A stretch of DNA of 48,458 nt from an uncultured Eubacterium sp. (GCA_958446835.1 CAUCXT010000021.1:1-48458), one strand, 5' to 3'. Positions 34,347-43,365 are shown, numbered from the stretch's first letter. Translations and numbers: made by a program. The notes: a model not told the origin generated them from the letters alone.

Positions 34347-36347
34347 ATGAACACAGAGAAATATCAGAGAGCGTATTTTTTGCCACCACAGATGAGCTAT
34401 GACTGGGTGAAAAAGGATTATATAGATAAGGCACCTATCTGGTGCAGCGTTGACCTAAGAGACGGAAATCAGGCGCTTATTGAGCCTATGAGCCTTGAGG
34501 AGAAGTTAGACTTTTTCAAGATGCTTGTCGATATAGGCTTCAAGGAGATTGAGGTAGGATTTCCTGCCGCGTCCGACACAGAATACAACTTTATGAGAGC
34601 ACTTATTGAGCGCAATATGATTCCGGAGGACGTTACAGTTCAGGTGCTCACACAGGCAAGGGAGCATATTATAAAAAAGACATTTGATGCGGTAAAGGGC
34701 GCACCTCACGCAATCATCCATCTTTACAACTCTACATCGGTTGCACAGCGTGAGCAGGTATTTAAAAAGAGCAAGGAAGAGGTAAAGAAGCTTGCTGTTG
34801 ATGGAGCCATGCTTTTGAAGAAGCTTGCTGCCGAGACGGACGGCAACTTCACATTCGAGTATTCGCCTGAGAGCTTCCCGGGAACTGAGGTTGACTATGC
34901 GCTTGAGGTCTGCAATGCTGTCCTTGATGTGTGGGAGCCGACAGCGGACAATAAGGCAATCATCAACATACCTACAACAGTGCAGATTGCCATGCCTCAT
35001 GTGTTCGCCTCACAGATAGAGTATTTAAGCCGCAACATGAAATACCGCGAGAATGTTGTCCTCAGTGTACATCCGCACAATGACCGCGGCTGCGGAATAT
35101 CCGATGCGGAGCTTGGCGTACTTGCAGGAGCCGACAGGGTTGAGGGAACACTCTTTGGAAACGGTGAGCGTACAGGTAATGTCGACATTGTGACGCTTGC
35201 GATGAACATGGTTTCAATGGGCGTTGAGCCGGGACTTGATTTCTCACATATAATGGATATAAGAAAGAAATATGAGCAGTACACAGGCATGCGTGTCTAC
35301 GAGCGCTCACCTTATGCGGGCGACCTTGTATTTACCGCGTTCTCAGGTTCACATCAGGATGCCATCTCCAAGGGTATGGATTGGTGGGAGAAAGGCAAGT
35401 CGGGCGGTAAGTGGACTGTTCCGTATCTTCCGATTGACCCTATGGATGTCGGCAGGGAGTATGAATCGGATGTCATCCGTATCAACAGCCAGTCGGGTAA
35501 GGGAGGAGTATCCTACATTCTCAAGCAGAATTTCGGTATTTCCATTCCGGATAAGATGAAGGAGGAGGTAGGCTATCTTGTAAAGGGTGTTTCAGACCGC
35601 AAGCACAAGGAGCTCACACCTTCGGTTGTATATCAGATATTTGAAGATAATTACATAGGACAGACGGATGTATTCTCGGTACCTGAGTGCCACTTCAAGC
35701 AGGAGGACGGAATCTGGGCGACTGTCACAATACAGCAGGGCAAGGAGAAGCGAATTGTCGAGACAGGCGGAAACGGACGTCTTGATGCGGTAAGCAATGC
35801 ACTTAAGATGTATTTTGGCATAAGCTATGAGCTTGCCGTATATGAGGAGCACGCTATTTCCAAGGGCTCATCATCAAAGGCTGCTTCCTATGTGGGAGTG
35901 CTCTGCAAGGATAAGATGTACTGGGGAGTAGGTCTTGATGAGGATATTATCAAGGCATCAATATCGGCACTTGTGGCAGCAGTCAATAAGCTTGCCAAGG
36001 ATACTAATGTGAAAGAGGGCAGGGAGGAGCGCATTGTCGATATCCTCAACTTCATCCAGAACCATTATACGGATGTCTCACTTGATGAACTTGCTGAGAA
36101 CTTCAACCTCTCAAAGCCATATCTTTCCAAGTATATCAAGGAGAAGTCCGGAATGACATTTCAGGATGCTGTCAAGAAGGCACGCATGAAGAAGGCAAAG
36201 GTTCTTCTTCGTGAGTCCAACCAGAATGTTGAGACTATCGCAGCCAGCGTAGGCTATGAGAACGTGGAGCATTTCAACAGACTTTTCAAGAAGGAATATG
36301 CCATGACCCCGCTTCAGTACCGCAATTCCAAGAATCAGGAAGAGTAA
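34347..36347 (+). CDS. leuA: 2-Isopropylmalate synthase fused to a C-terminal AraC-type DNA-binding domain
   Basis: A 666-residue fusion. Residues 1-400 are the IPMS catalytic barrel of the long (yeast/Corynebacterium-like) type: APIWCSVDLRDGNQALIEPM near 30, EVGFPAASDTEYNF, and the metal-binding SVHPHNDRGCG near 242. Residues about 425-555 are the leucine-sensing dimer domain, ending SALVAAVNKLAKD. Residues about 560-666 are a complete AraC helix-turn-helix domain (VSLDELAENFNLSKPYLSKY, NVETIAASVGYENVEHFNRL, AMTPLQYRNS). Usual enzymes of this type stop at about 555. The frame is continuous with no stop between the parts. GGAGG lies 8 bases before ATG 34347. It makes the first committed step of leucine synthesis; the fused domain suggests direct gene regulation. 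Confidence 0.93.
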   Translation: MNTEKYQRAYFLPPQMSYDWVKKDYIDKAPIWCSVDLRDGNQALIEPMSLEEKLDFFKMLVDIGFKEIEVGFPAASDTEYNFMRALIERNMIPEDVTVQVLTQAREHIIKKTFDAVKGAPHAIIHLYNSTSVAQREQVFKKSKEEVKKLAVDGAMLLKKLAAETDGNFTFEYSPESFPGTEVDYALEVCNAVLDVWEPTADNKAIINIPTTVQIAMPHVFASQIEYLSRNMKYRENVVLSVHPHNDRGCGISDAELGVLAGADRVEGTLFGNGERTGNVDIVTLAMNMVSMGVEPGLDFSHIMDIRKKYEQYTGMRVYERSPYAGDLVFTAFSGSHQDAISKGMDWWEKGKSGGKWTVPYLPIDPMDVGREYESDVIRINSQSGKGGVSYILKQNFGISIPDKMKEEVGYLVKGVSDRKHKELTPSVVYQIFEDNYIGQTDVFSVPECHFKQEDGIWATVTIQQGKEKRIVETGGNGRLDAVSNALKMYFGISYELAVYEEHAISKGSSSKAASYVGVLCKDKMYWGVGLDEDIIKASISALVAAVNKLAKDTNVKEGREERIVDILNFIQNHYTDVSLDELAENFNLSKPYLSKYIKEKSGMTFQDAVKKARMKKAKVLLRESNQNVETIAASVGYENVEHFNRLFKKEYAMTPLQYRNSKNQEE

Positions 36348-36404
36348 GTGATATAAAGTATTTATATATGAGAGGTATTTTACTTTAATAAAGATAGTTT
36401 TTTC

Positions 36405-36447
36405 AATCGCTGCCATGCACGCAGGTTATGTGTGTATGGCAGCGATT
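36405..36447 (+). terminator. Hairpin after leuA
   Basis: AATCGCTGCCAT (36405-36416) pairs perfectly with ATGGCAGCGATT (36436-36447). The U-tract is weak (TATTTG), so termination efficiency is uncertain. The rest of 36348-36584 holds the thioredoxin promoter region. Confidence 0.65.
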
Positions 36448-36542
36448 TATTTGCAAGGGGATTAAGGGAGAATGCTTAAATGACATAAATATTAAGAAAC
36501 TATAAAATGTAACATCTGTTACTGGATAAAAAACATATATCC

Positions 36543-36551
36543 TGTTACAAT
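36543..36551 (+). promoter_or_regulatory. Putative extended -10 promoter of trxA
   Basis: TG-T-TACAAT (36543-36551) lies 34 bases before ATG 36585. A repeated CTGTTAC (about 36517 and 36542) overlaps it and could be an operator. Confidence 0.4.
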
Positions 36552-36584
36552 ATATTATGAAATAAAAACAAGGAGGATTAAAAT

Positions 36585-36893
36585 ATGGCAGCATTACACA
36601 TTACAAGTGACAATTATGAGAGCGAAGTGCTCAACTCTGATAAGCCGGTGCTTCTCGATTTCTGGGCTTCATGGTGTGGACCATGCCAGATGCTCCTGCC
36701 GGTTATAGAAGAACTCTCAAATGAGGTTACGGATGCTAAGATATGCAAGATTAACGTTGATGAGGAGTCCTCACTGGCTGAGAAGTATGGCGTTATGTCA
36801 ATCCCTACTTTGGTAGTGGTAAAGGATGGCAAGACAGTCAGCACAAGCGTTGGAGTACAGCCAAAGGACAAGATTCTTGATATGCTTAAATAA
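36585..36893 (+). CDS. trxA: Thioredoxin
   Basis: A 102-residue cytoplasmic thioredoxin that reduces protein disulfides. The active site is LLDFWASWCGPCQMLLP near residues 22-38, with the cis-Pro in MSIPTLVVVKDG near 70. Length matches the family. AAGGAGG lies 8 bases before ATG. It is monocistronic, with a strong terminator after it. No thioredoxin reductase gene is adjacent. Confidence 0.97.
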   Translation: MAALHITSDNYESEVLNSDKPVLLDFWASWCGPCQMLLPVIEELSNEVTDAKICKINVDEESSLAEKYGVMSIPTLVVVKDGKTVSTSVGVQPKDKILDMLK

Positions 36894-36949
36894 TTAGTGA
36901 GCTGTCAGTCACATCCGGCAATGTAAAAATTAAAAGATGTCAATAAGAG

Positions 36950-36986
36950 AAAAGGCGTAAATCCAATATCCGGATTTACGCCTTTT
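36950..36986. terminator. Bidirectional terminator between trxA and glnN
   Basis: AAAAGGCGTAAATCC (36950-36964) pairs perfectly with GGATTTACGCCTTTT (36972-36986): a 15 bp stem with A-run and U-run on its two sides, between convergent genes. Confidence 0.92.
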
Positions 36987-37061
36987 CCTGTCTGGTAGCA
37001 GGTTTTATAGTATATGAAAGTTCAAAAAGCTAGGTAAAATATCTTTTATGACATCTTCGCT

Positions 37062-39167
37062 TTATACCTCAAAGAGAAGGTCGCCATAAGTAGGTATTGG
37101 CCAGAAGTCCTTGTCAACAAGCATTTCAAGCTTATCGGCAGGAGTACGAAGAGCAGCCATATCGGACATGATTGTGTCATGATAGTAAACGGCTGTGCAC
37201 TTAGCACATTCTTTCTCACCGTTAGCCTGATCAGCCTTGAGCTTCTCAAGAGCTGCATTCATAGCCTTGAGCTCAACTGTAACCTTCTCAAGTCTTTCCT
37301 TCTGAACGCTTGCGTCACAGCCTACGGCTTCTACGGAAGCGATAGAGTTGGCAAGCTCAGTTGTGTAGCTGATGACAGCAGGAAGAATCTGTTTTGATGC
37401 CATGCTTATCATTGTGAGAGCCTCAATGTTGATGTACTTGGTGTATGTCTCGTATGTAATCTCCTCGCGGGACTCAAGCTCAGCCTTTGTGAAGATACCG
37501 AACTTTTCAAATAAAGCTACAGCCTTGTCTGTTGTGAGAGCACTTGCAGCGTCTACCATGGACTTGATATTAGGAAGTCCTCTTCTCTCAGCCTCAGCTA
37601 CCCACTCATCTGAGTAACCGTTACCGTTGAAGACAATTCTCTTATGCTCAGTCATGTACTTCTTGATTAACTCATGAACATCCTTGTCGAAATCGTCGGA
37701 TTTCTCAAGAATATCTGCAGCCTCACAGAATGCCTCTGCAACAATTGCGTTGAGAACCGTGTTAGGGCTTGCGATTGAATCGGCAGAGCCAACCATACGG
37801 AACTCGAACTTGTTGCCTGTGAAAGCAAAAGGTGAAGTTCTGTTTCTGTCGGTGGCATCCTTTGCAAAATCAGGAAGTGTGGAAACGCCTGTGAGAAGCT
37901 TGCCGCCCTCAATGCTGTGTGTGGCTGTACCTGTCTCTATAATCTGGTTTACAACATCCTCGAGCTGGTCACCAAGGAACATTGAAATGATTGCCGGAGG
38001 TGCCTCGTTAGCTCCAAGTCTGTGATCGTTTCCTACATCGGAAGCGGACTGGCGAAGGAGATCAGCGTGTGTATCGACTGCCTTCATTATGCAGGCAAGT
38101 ACAAGTAAGAACTGGAGGTTCTCATTAGGTGTGTCGCCCGGGTCGATAAGGTTGACACCGTTATCTGTAACGATGGACCAGTTGTCATGTTTACCTGAAC
38201 CGTTGACACCTGCGAATGGCTTCTCATGGAGAAGGCATGCAAGACCATGACGTGTGGCAACCTTCTTCATAACATCCATAACAAGCTGGTTGTGGTCAAC
38301 CGCAACATTGGCTGTCTCATAGATAGGAGCAAGCTCATGCTGTGCAGGGGCAACCTCATTGTGCTGGGTCTTAGCTGTGACGCCAAGCTTCCAGAGTTCA
38401 ATGTTGATGTCCTTCATATAAGCACCGATTCTTTCCTTGATAGAACCGAAGTAGTGATCCTCGAGTTCCTGTCCCTTAGGAGCAGGTGCTCCGAAAAGAG
38501 TACGTCCGGTATAGATTAAATCCTTTCTCTCAAGGTACTTTTCTCTGTCAACGATAAAGTACTCCTGCTCAGGACCAACAGATGCTGTAACCTTGGTAGC
38601 TTCTGTGTTGCCGAAAAGTCTTACAATACGGAGAGCCTGCTGGCTTACTGCTTCCATGGAACGAAGGAGAGGAGTCTTCTTATCAAGAGCCTCACCCTTG
38701 TAGGAACAGAAAGCTGTAGGGATACAGAGGATGGCACCTGTTGCATCCTCCTTAACGAATGCAGGTGATGTGCAGTCCCAAGCCGTATAGCCTCTGGCCT
38801 CAAATGTAGCTCTTAAGCCGCCGGATGGAAAAGAAGAAGCATCAGGCTCACCCTTTATAAGCTCCTTACCGGAGAACTCCATAATCATCTTGCCGTCTGC
38901 ATCAGGATGTGTAACGAAGGCATCATGCTTCTCGGCTGTGATACCTGTGAGTGGCTGGAACCAGTGGGTATAGTGTGTTGCACCCTTTTCGACTGCCCAG
39001 TCCTTCATAGCCTTTGCGATTACATCGGCATCGGAAATTGACAACTCGCCACCCTTGTTCATAACATTCATGAGATTTGCAAATACCTTCTTAGGAAGGC
39101 GCTCTCTCATCTTACCAACTGTGAATACATTTTCGCCAAAAATTTCTTCTACATTGATATTGCTCAT
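37062..39167 (-). CDS. glnN: Type III glutamine synthetase
   Basis: A 701-residue GSIII, the large dodecameric type common in Bacteroidetes, cyanobacteria and clostridia; it makes glutamine from glutamate, ammonia and ATP. It shows GATHYTHWFQPLTGITAEKH, SFPSGGLRATFEARGYTAWD, ASVGPEQEYFIVD, the ATP-binding KPFAGVNGSGKHDNWS and RNRTSPFAFTGNKFEFRM. The length matches the class (about 700, versus 440-470 for GSI). AAAGGAATGGAAAAG precedes ATG 39167. A 9-base inverted repeat (39250-39258 and 39276-39284, ATATGTCTA) lies upstream and may be a regulatory dyad. Confidence 0.96.
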   Translation of the reverse strand: MSNINVEEIFGENVFTVGKMRERLPKKVFANLMNVMNKGGELSISDADVIAKAMKDWAVEKGATHYTHWFQPLTGITAEKHDAFVTHPDADGKMIMEFSGKELIKGEPDASSFPSGGLRATFEARGYTAWDCTSPAFVKEDATGAILCIPTAFCSYKGEALDKKTPLLRSMEAVSQQALRIVRLFGNTEATKVTASVGPEQEYFIVDREKYLERKDLIYTGRTLFGAPAPKGQELEDHYFGSIKERIGAYMKDINIELWKLGVTAKTQHNEVAPAQHELAPIYETANVAVDHNQLVMDVMKKVATRHGLACLLHEKPFAGVNGSGKHDNWSIVTDNGVNLIDPGDTPNENLQFLLVLACIMKAVDTHADLLRQSASDVGNDHRLGANEAPPAIISMFLGDQLEDVVNQIIETGTATHSIEGGKLLTGVSTLPDFAKDATDRNRTSPFAFTGNKFEFRMVGSADSIASPNTVLNAIVAEAFCEAADILEKSDDFDKDVHELIKKYMTEHKRIVFNGNGYSDEWVAEAERRGLPNIKSMVDAASALTTDKAVALFEKFGIFTKAELESREEITYETYTKYINIEALTMISMASKQILPAVISYTTELANSIASVEAVGCDASVQKERLEKVTVELKAMNAALEKLKADQANGEKECAKCTAVYYHDTIMSDMAALRTPADKLEMLVDKDFWPIPTYGDLLFEV

Positions 39168-39290
39168 TCTTTTCCATTCCTTTCATGCTATAGATTTTTC
39201 GCGGTGATTATGTATCGGGATGTACAGTGGATTGTATTTCATCCGGACTATATGTCTATTATTTATTTCTAAAATTAGACATATATGCAT

Positions 39291-39325
39291 AAAAAAAGGG
39301 CATTCCAACTAAACGGAACGCCCTT
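39291..39325 (-). terminator. Terminator downstream of fba, before glnN
   Basis: On the minus strand AAGGGCGTTCC pairs with GGAATGCCCTT (one G-U) and is followed by seven T residues (39297-39291). On the plus strand the same stem has an A-C mismatch and no U-run, so it acts on fba transcripts. It lies about 130 bases after the fba stop and could also attenuate read-through into glnN. Confidence 0.82.
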
Positions 39326-39457
39326 GTTCACTCACACGAAATATATGACCTTGTTCCCTAAATATTGGCTTTAGTATTACAAGACATCATTTATGTTAAT
39401 AAAATAAACTATAACTCACAAAAATGCAAGCCCTTTTTTGAAAAAAACTTATTTTTT

Positions 39458-40324
39458 TTATTCAGCCTTGCCAACTGAGCCGAATAACTCCATCTTCTCT
39501 TTTACAGTTTCCTTGATTGCTGCTGCACCAGGAGCTAAAAGCTTACGTGGATCGAAGCCCTTGCCCTCTAAGTCCTTGCCTGCCTCAATGTACTTACGTG
39601 TAGCAGCTGCGAAGGATAACTGGCACTCTGTATTTACGTTAATCTTGGCAACACCAAGAGAGATAGCCTTCTTAATCATATCAGCAGGGATGCCTGTACC
39701 ACCGTGAAGAACAAGTGGCATATCACCTGTAAGCTCCTTAACGGCTGCAAGTGTCTCGAAGCTGAGTCCCTTCCAGTTAGCAGGGTACTTACCGTGAATG
39801 TTACCGATACCTGCTGCAAGCATTGTTACGCCAAGGTCTGCGATAGCCTTACACTCGTTAGGGTCTGCACACTCACCCATACCGATTACGCCGTCTTCCT
39901 CACCGCCGATAGAACCAACCTCAGCCTCAAGGGACATATTGTGATCAGCACAAATCTTAACTAATTCCTTAGTCTTAGCAATGTTCTCCTCGATAGGGTA
40001 GTGGGAGCCGTCGAACATGATTGATGAGAAGCCTGCCTCTACGCACTTAAGGCATCCTTCGTATGAGCCGTGGTCTAAGTGAAGAGCAACAGGAACAGTG
40101 ATGTTAAGCTCTTCCATCATTCCGTTAACCATGCCAACTACGGTCTTGTAGCCTGTCATATATTTACCGGCACCTTCGGAAACACCGAGGATAACAGGGG
40201 AATTAAGTTCCTGAGCTGTTGTAAGGATAGCCTTAGTCCACTCAAGGTTGTTAATATTAAACTGGCCAACTGCATAATGACCGGCAACTGCCTTTTCAAG
40301 CATTTCTTTAGCTGTAACTAACAT
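39458..40324 (-). CDS. fba: Class II fructose-bisphosphate aldolase
   Basis: A 288-residue zinc aldolase that splits fructose 1,6-bisphosphate in glycolysis. It shows VGQFNINNLEWTKAIL, ALHLDHGSYEGCLKCVEAGF, MFDGSHYPIEENI, LEAEVGSIGGEEDGV, GIGNIHGKY and LVLHGGTGIPADMIKKAI, including the catalytic Asp and zinc-binding His residues. CGGAGGTATTCTT precedes ATG 40324. An extended -10 TATAAT on the minus strand (40365-40360) lies about 36 bases upstream. This is the last chromosomal-type gene before the plasmid-type region. Confidence 0.96.
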   Translation of the reverse strand: MLVTAKEMLEKAVAGHYAVGQFNINNLEWTKAILTTAQELNSPVILGVSEGAGKYMTGYKTVVGMVNGMMEELNITVPVALHLDHGSYEGCLKCVEAGFSSIMFDGSHYPIEENIAKTKELVKICADHNMSLEAEVGSIGGEEDGVIGMGECADPNECKAIADLGVTMLAAGIGNIHGKYPANWKGLSFETLAAVKELTGDMPLVLHGGTGIPADMIKKAISLGVAKINVNTECQLSFAAATRKYIEAGKDLEGKGFDPRKLLAPGAAAIKETVKEKMELFGSVGKAE

Positions 40325-40359
40325 AAGAATACCTCCGATATTGTTATTATTTTGACAAT

Positions 40360-40365
40360 ATTATA
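40360..40365 (-). promoter_or_regulatory. -10 element of fba
   Basis: TATAAT on the minus strand preceded by TGTGT; the -35 is poor (no clear TTGACA at 17 bases). The rest of 40366-40544 is A+T-rich with no gene; it is the junction between chromosomal-type and plasmid-type genes. Confidence 0.5.
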
Positions 40366-40544
40366 ACACATAAAGTAAAAAAGGGAATAGGAAAAATTAT
40401 AAAAGTTTTATTTACTTTATTTGCTACCTTATAGATTTATCTATGGCGAATATCTTTTGACTTATAATATCGTAATTTTACTGCATTACCAAGATAGAAT
40501 TTAAAACAGCTTAAAGAAGAATAAAGATTTTTGGAGGAAAACAC

Positions 40545-41012
40545 ATGGGTACAGCGATAGGAGCAAAAAACAATACAGAAAGTGAAAAGAAAATAAGTTT
40601 TATAAGTGAAGCACATGAGAGCTTCTTTTATGAGAAGCTTTCACAGGTGCGTTATAAGGATGAGTATCATATTGCATTGGTATACTGCTTAGGAATAAAT
40701 GCAGATACCAGACAGCACATAGACAGGATTTATGATTTTAAAAGCGGCTTGGTTAAACCGGCATGTATACATGAAGGTTGGGTGACAAGCGGAAGTGCCA
40801 GGGTGATAAGAATGGCTTTTAATCTGTATTGTGATGGAATGCCCAGTGTTAAATGCACAAGGCAGAAAATAGAGGAATGCCAGAATTATAGTGTGAGTGA
40901 GTTGTTTTGCTGTTCGTATGCGCCTTTCTTCTGGCAGGCGATACAGCTCCGGTATCCGGAGTATGTTACATATAATAAAAAATTATATGCAATGCTGGGA
41001 GGGAGAGATTAA
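40545..41012 (+). CDS. DUF6075-like protein of the plasmid backbone
   Basis: A 155-residue soluble protein with no known function. The body (ISEAHESFFYEKLSQVRYKD, IALVYCLGINADTRQHIDRI, SARVIRMAFNLYCDG, SVSELFCCSYAPFFWQAIQL) resembles the DUF6075 family, which I recall as frequent next to replication genes of clostridial plasmids and conjugative elements. GGAGG precedes ATG 40545. It starts a run of tightly packed genes (2 bases to the next) leading to repA. Confidence 0.75.
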   Translation: MGTAIGAKNNTESEKKISFISEAHESFFYEKLSQVRYKDEYHIALVYCLGINADTRQHIDRIYDFKSGLVKPACIHEGWVTSGSARVIRMAFNLYCDGMPSVKCTRQKIEECQNYSVSELFCCSYAPFFWQAIQLRYPEYVTYNKKLYAMLGGRD

Positions 41013-41014
41013 TT

Positions 41015-41206
41015 ATGTTGAAGATCAGATTAATGGGTACACGAGAAGATATTGCGTTTTTTCAGCGGCTTGTACAGAACATGCCGGAATTCAGCGTAAT
41101 GAGTGTTTCTGATGTTTATTCTGATAGTGGTACCAACCGGTTTTTTAGATGTTATATTGACATAGAAAAATGTGTGAGAGGATGTGATACATGTGAAGGG
41201 AAGTGA
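41015..41206 (+). CDS. DUF3970-like small protein
   Basis: A 63-residue protein, KIRLMGTREDIAFFQRLVQN then YSDSGTNRFFRCYIDIEK, matching the DUF3970/YvzF pattern of a short alpha-beta protein of unknown function. The tail CVRGCDTCEGK contains three Cys that could bind metal. GGGAGAG precedes ATG 41015. The 3' end overlaps the next gene. Confidence 0.7.
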   Translation: MLKIRLMGTREDIAFFQRLVQNMPEFSVMSVSDVYSDSGTNRFFRCYIDIEKCVRGCDTCEGK

Positions 41207-41738
41207 AAAGAGAGAGGTAAAAATAACATGTCGAATTACTAAATCTGTAGAGAGAATGCTCAATACCTATGAAGGAGAGAGCATTGGGGACAAGATTTGC
41301 GCAATGACAAAAATTGCACAGCAACTGAACACACATGGATTATTAGAGGATAGGTTAAAGTTGATGAAAGAAATAGAAAATTTGAATGACACAATGCAGC
41401 TGGTAAATAAATTATGTAATAATCTTGAAAACATGAATAAGCGGTATCTGGAAGAACTGCTTGAAAAGGATCGCAAAATTATAAGTATGAGTGTCGCAGA
41501 GGATGGCTACATCGCTGATGAAAATATAATTAAGAAAATGCTGCGTTTAAATGAGCTTACAGGAGTTGATAACAGCGTAGCGGATGTGCATAGGCTTTAT
41601 GAGAGTAAGGGCTATGCAAATGATGAAATAAGAGAGTGTGTAGAGGAACTTGCTGAGGCATTTAAAGAACAGGAAATAAAAGAGCAGGAAAACAGTGGAC
41701 ATGAAGCTATAATTGAAAACATGAATGTTGAGGGATGA
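41193..41738 (+). CDS. Coiled-coil protein of the replication operon, unknown function
   Basis: A 181-residue hydrophilic protein. The first 25 residues (KREVKITCRITKSVERML) may be a ribbon-helix-helix-like segment; residues about 45-100 are predicted coiled coil; the C-terminus is acidic. I do not recognise a family. GTG 41193 is chosen with GAGAGG 11 bases upstream; GTG 41184 is too close to that site. It overlaps the DUF3970 gene by 14 bases and ends in the first bases of repA's frame, so it is translationally coupled to both. Confidence 0.65.
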   Translation: MKGSEKREVKITCRITKSVERMLNTYEGESIGDKICAMTKIAQQLNTHGLLEDRLKLMKEIENLNDTMQLVNKLCNNLENMNKRYLEELLEKDRKIISMSVAEDGYIADENIIKKMLRLNELTGVDNSVADVHRLYESKGYANDEIRECVEELAEAFKEQEIKEQENSGHEAIIENMNVEG

Positions 41739-41743
41739 TGAAC

Positions 41744-42940
41744 ATGGGAGAAGGATTTGTTTTTGACTACTATTACGGAATTGAAGCGGAACAGTTTTCA
41801 TTTTACCGTGTTCCGCGTCTGTTAATTAAGGACAAGCGGTTCAAAGGGCTTAGCAGCGATGCTAAGCTCCTGTATGGACTTATGCTGGATAGAATGTCGC
41901 TATCAGTAAAAAACAGATGGTTTGATGAGGATAACAGAGCTTACATCTATTATACAGTTGAGGAAATCATGAGTGATCTAGGGTGCTCTCATGGAACCTG
42001 CACCAAGATTATGTCTGAACTTGATAATAGAAAAGGCATTGGGCTTATTGAGAAGAAAAGGCAGGGATTAGGAAGACCTGATATTATTTATGTAAAAAAT
42101 TTTGTCACAGCATGTGCTGCTGATCCTATTGAGGATGACGAAAAAAAGCCTGATAATACCGATGTTTCCACAGAAGTCCAAAATTTGAACTTCTTGAAGT
42201 CTAATAATAAAACTTCCAGAAGTCCAGATAGTGAACTTCTAGAAGTCCAAAATTTAGACTTCTGCAATTCTAAAAATCGAACTTCCGGAAATCCAAATTC
42301 TGTACTTAAGGAGGTTCAAAATTTGGACTCTAGTTATACTAATATTAATTATACTGATATTAATAATATTAATCCATCTATCCATCTATCAGATAATACA
42401 GATAATAACAGCAATGACAGAATTTCGGAAATCAAAAATCGAATTGACATATCTGGTGAACTCAGTTCACCTCTGCATAATGACAAATTACAAGTGAACT
42501 CAGTTCACCTCTGCGATAAAAATATACCTCAAGTGAGCTCTGTCCATAGTATCGATGATGTAGAAGCGTACATAGAGCAGATTAAGCAGAATATCAGATA
42601 TGATTATCATATCCGGCATGATATAGGCCAGGATAGGGAGCTGTTTGATGAACTGTATGAGCTTATTTGTGATACCGTTTGTGTCAGCCGAAAGACTATA
42701 AAAATAGGCGGCGAGAATTACCCTTATGCGCTTGTCAAGGCGAAATTCCTGAAGCTTAATGACAGCCATCTTGAGTATGTAATAACCTCAATGCAAAATG
42801 TGACTACAAAAATAAAGAATATTCGCACTTATTTACTGACAGCGCTCTATTTTGCGCCAAACACAAAAAGCCATTTTTACAAGCAGGAGGTTCAGTATGA
42901 TATGTTTGGCGGAGGCTGGGAAGAGAGGGGAATTGTATGA
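41744..42940 (+). CDS. repA: RepA_N-family replication initiator with C-terminal DUF6017
   Basis: A protein of about 398 residues. The N-terminal winged-helix domain (FSFYRVPRLLIKDKRFKGLS, SDAKLLYGLMLDRMSLS, TVEEIMSDLGCSHGTCTKIM) is the RepA_N initiator domain that opens the origin of low-copy Firmicutes plasmids. A repeat-rich linker (about 145-265) follows, then a DUF6017-like domain (IRYDYHIRHDIGQDRELFDE to KIKNIRTYLLTALYFAP). In this family the origin lies inside the gene; the linker DNA has three 23-base repeats (42172, 42241, 42309) and two copies of the parS-like palindrome (42454, 42492). ATG 41744 has GAGGG 9 bases upstream; ATG 41735 abuts it. Confidence 0.92.
   Translation: MGEGFVFDYYYGIEAEQFSFYRVPRLLIKDKRFKGLSSDAKLLYGLMLDRMSLSVKNRWFDEDNRAYIYYTVEEIMSDLGCSHGTCTKIMSELDNRKGIGLIEKKRQGLGRPDIIYVKNFVTACAADPIEDDEKKPDNTDVSTEVQNLNFLKSNNKTSRSPDSELLEVQNLDFCNSKNRTSGNPNSVLKEVQNLDSSYTNINYTDINNINPSIHLSDNTDNNSNDRISEIKNRIDISGELSSPLHNDKLQVNSVHLCDKNIPQVSSVHSIDDVEAYIEQIKQNIRYDYHIRHDIGQDRELFDELYELICDTVCVSRKTIKIGGENYPYALVKAKFLKLNDSHLEYVITSMQNVTTKIKNIRTYLLTALYFAPNTKSHFYKQEVQYDMFGGGWEERGIV
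42172..42331. other. Candidate replication origin: iteron-like repeats inside repA
   Basis: Three copies of a 23-base dyad (consensus AGAAGTCCAAAATTT then A/G-GACTTCT) at 42172-42194, 42241-42263 and 42309-42331, spaced 69 and 68 bases, with the extra palindrome ACTTCTAGAAGT at 42235-42246. They encode the repeated peptide EVQNLDF. RepA_N plasmids keep their origin within the rep coding sequence, so these are likely Rep-binding sites; binding is inferred. Confidence 0.6.
42454..42510. repeat. Two parS-like palindromes inside repA
   Basis: Copies of the 19 bp palindrome at 42454-42472 and 42492-42510 in the opposite orientation to the terminal array (centre base C on the plus strand), plus a decayed copy near 42531. 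Spacing is 38-39 bases as in the array. In frame they encode VNSVHL and related residues. Confidence 0.8.
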
Positions 42941-43365
42941 GAAACATAAATTTTTGGGGTGAGAATTTATCGGTGGATGAGTATGTTAAAGCGGAAATAT
43001 GTAAGAATGCGGGGACTCAGAGCTTAGCATTTAAAGAGCAGCTTGTTTTATTATGCAATTCTGCCGGTATTGAGTGTGATGAAAAAAAGAAAAAAGAAGA
43101 AGTGTTTGAGCTGCTTATCAATAATGGCTTTGAATATAAGCAATTGGCTGAAATGTTTGGAGTAGGAGTTAGCAGCCAGGTATATCAGGCTACTTTTAAT
43201 ATTACACATAAGGACGTAAAACGTCTGGAAAAAAACGGTATCCTAAAAAAGGTAGGCAGATATAGATTTCGCGCTTTCGGGAGATATAATTATGCGCCAT
43301 TGTATGATGTTTATCAATATGCTCAAATGACAGATGAAGCTATGGGTGACATGCTTAAGAAATAA
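42937..43365 (+). CDS. Small plasmid protein downstream of repA, winged-helix-like
   Basis: A 142-residue protein of unknown function. The centre (LLINNGFEYKQLAEMFGVGV, then FNITHKDVKRLEKNGILKKV) reads like a helix-turn-helix followed by a wing, and the C-terminus is rich in Tyr. The start overlaps the repA stop (ATGA at 42937-42940), with GAGGGG 7 bases upstream, so it is coupled to the initiator. A copy-control or segregation role is possible but only positional. Confidence 0.6.
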   Translation: MRNINFWGENLSVDEYVKAEICKNAGTQSLAFKEQLVLLCNSAGIECDEKKKKEEVFELLINNGFEYKQLAEMFGVGVSSQVYQATFNITHKDVKRLEKNGILKKVGRYRFRAFGRYNYAPLYDVYQYAQMTDEAMGDMLKK

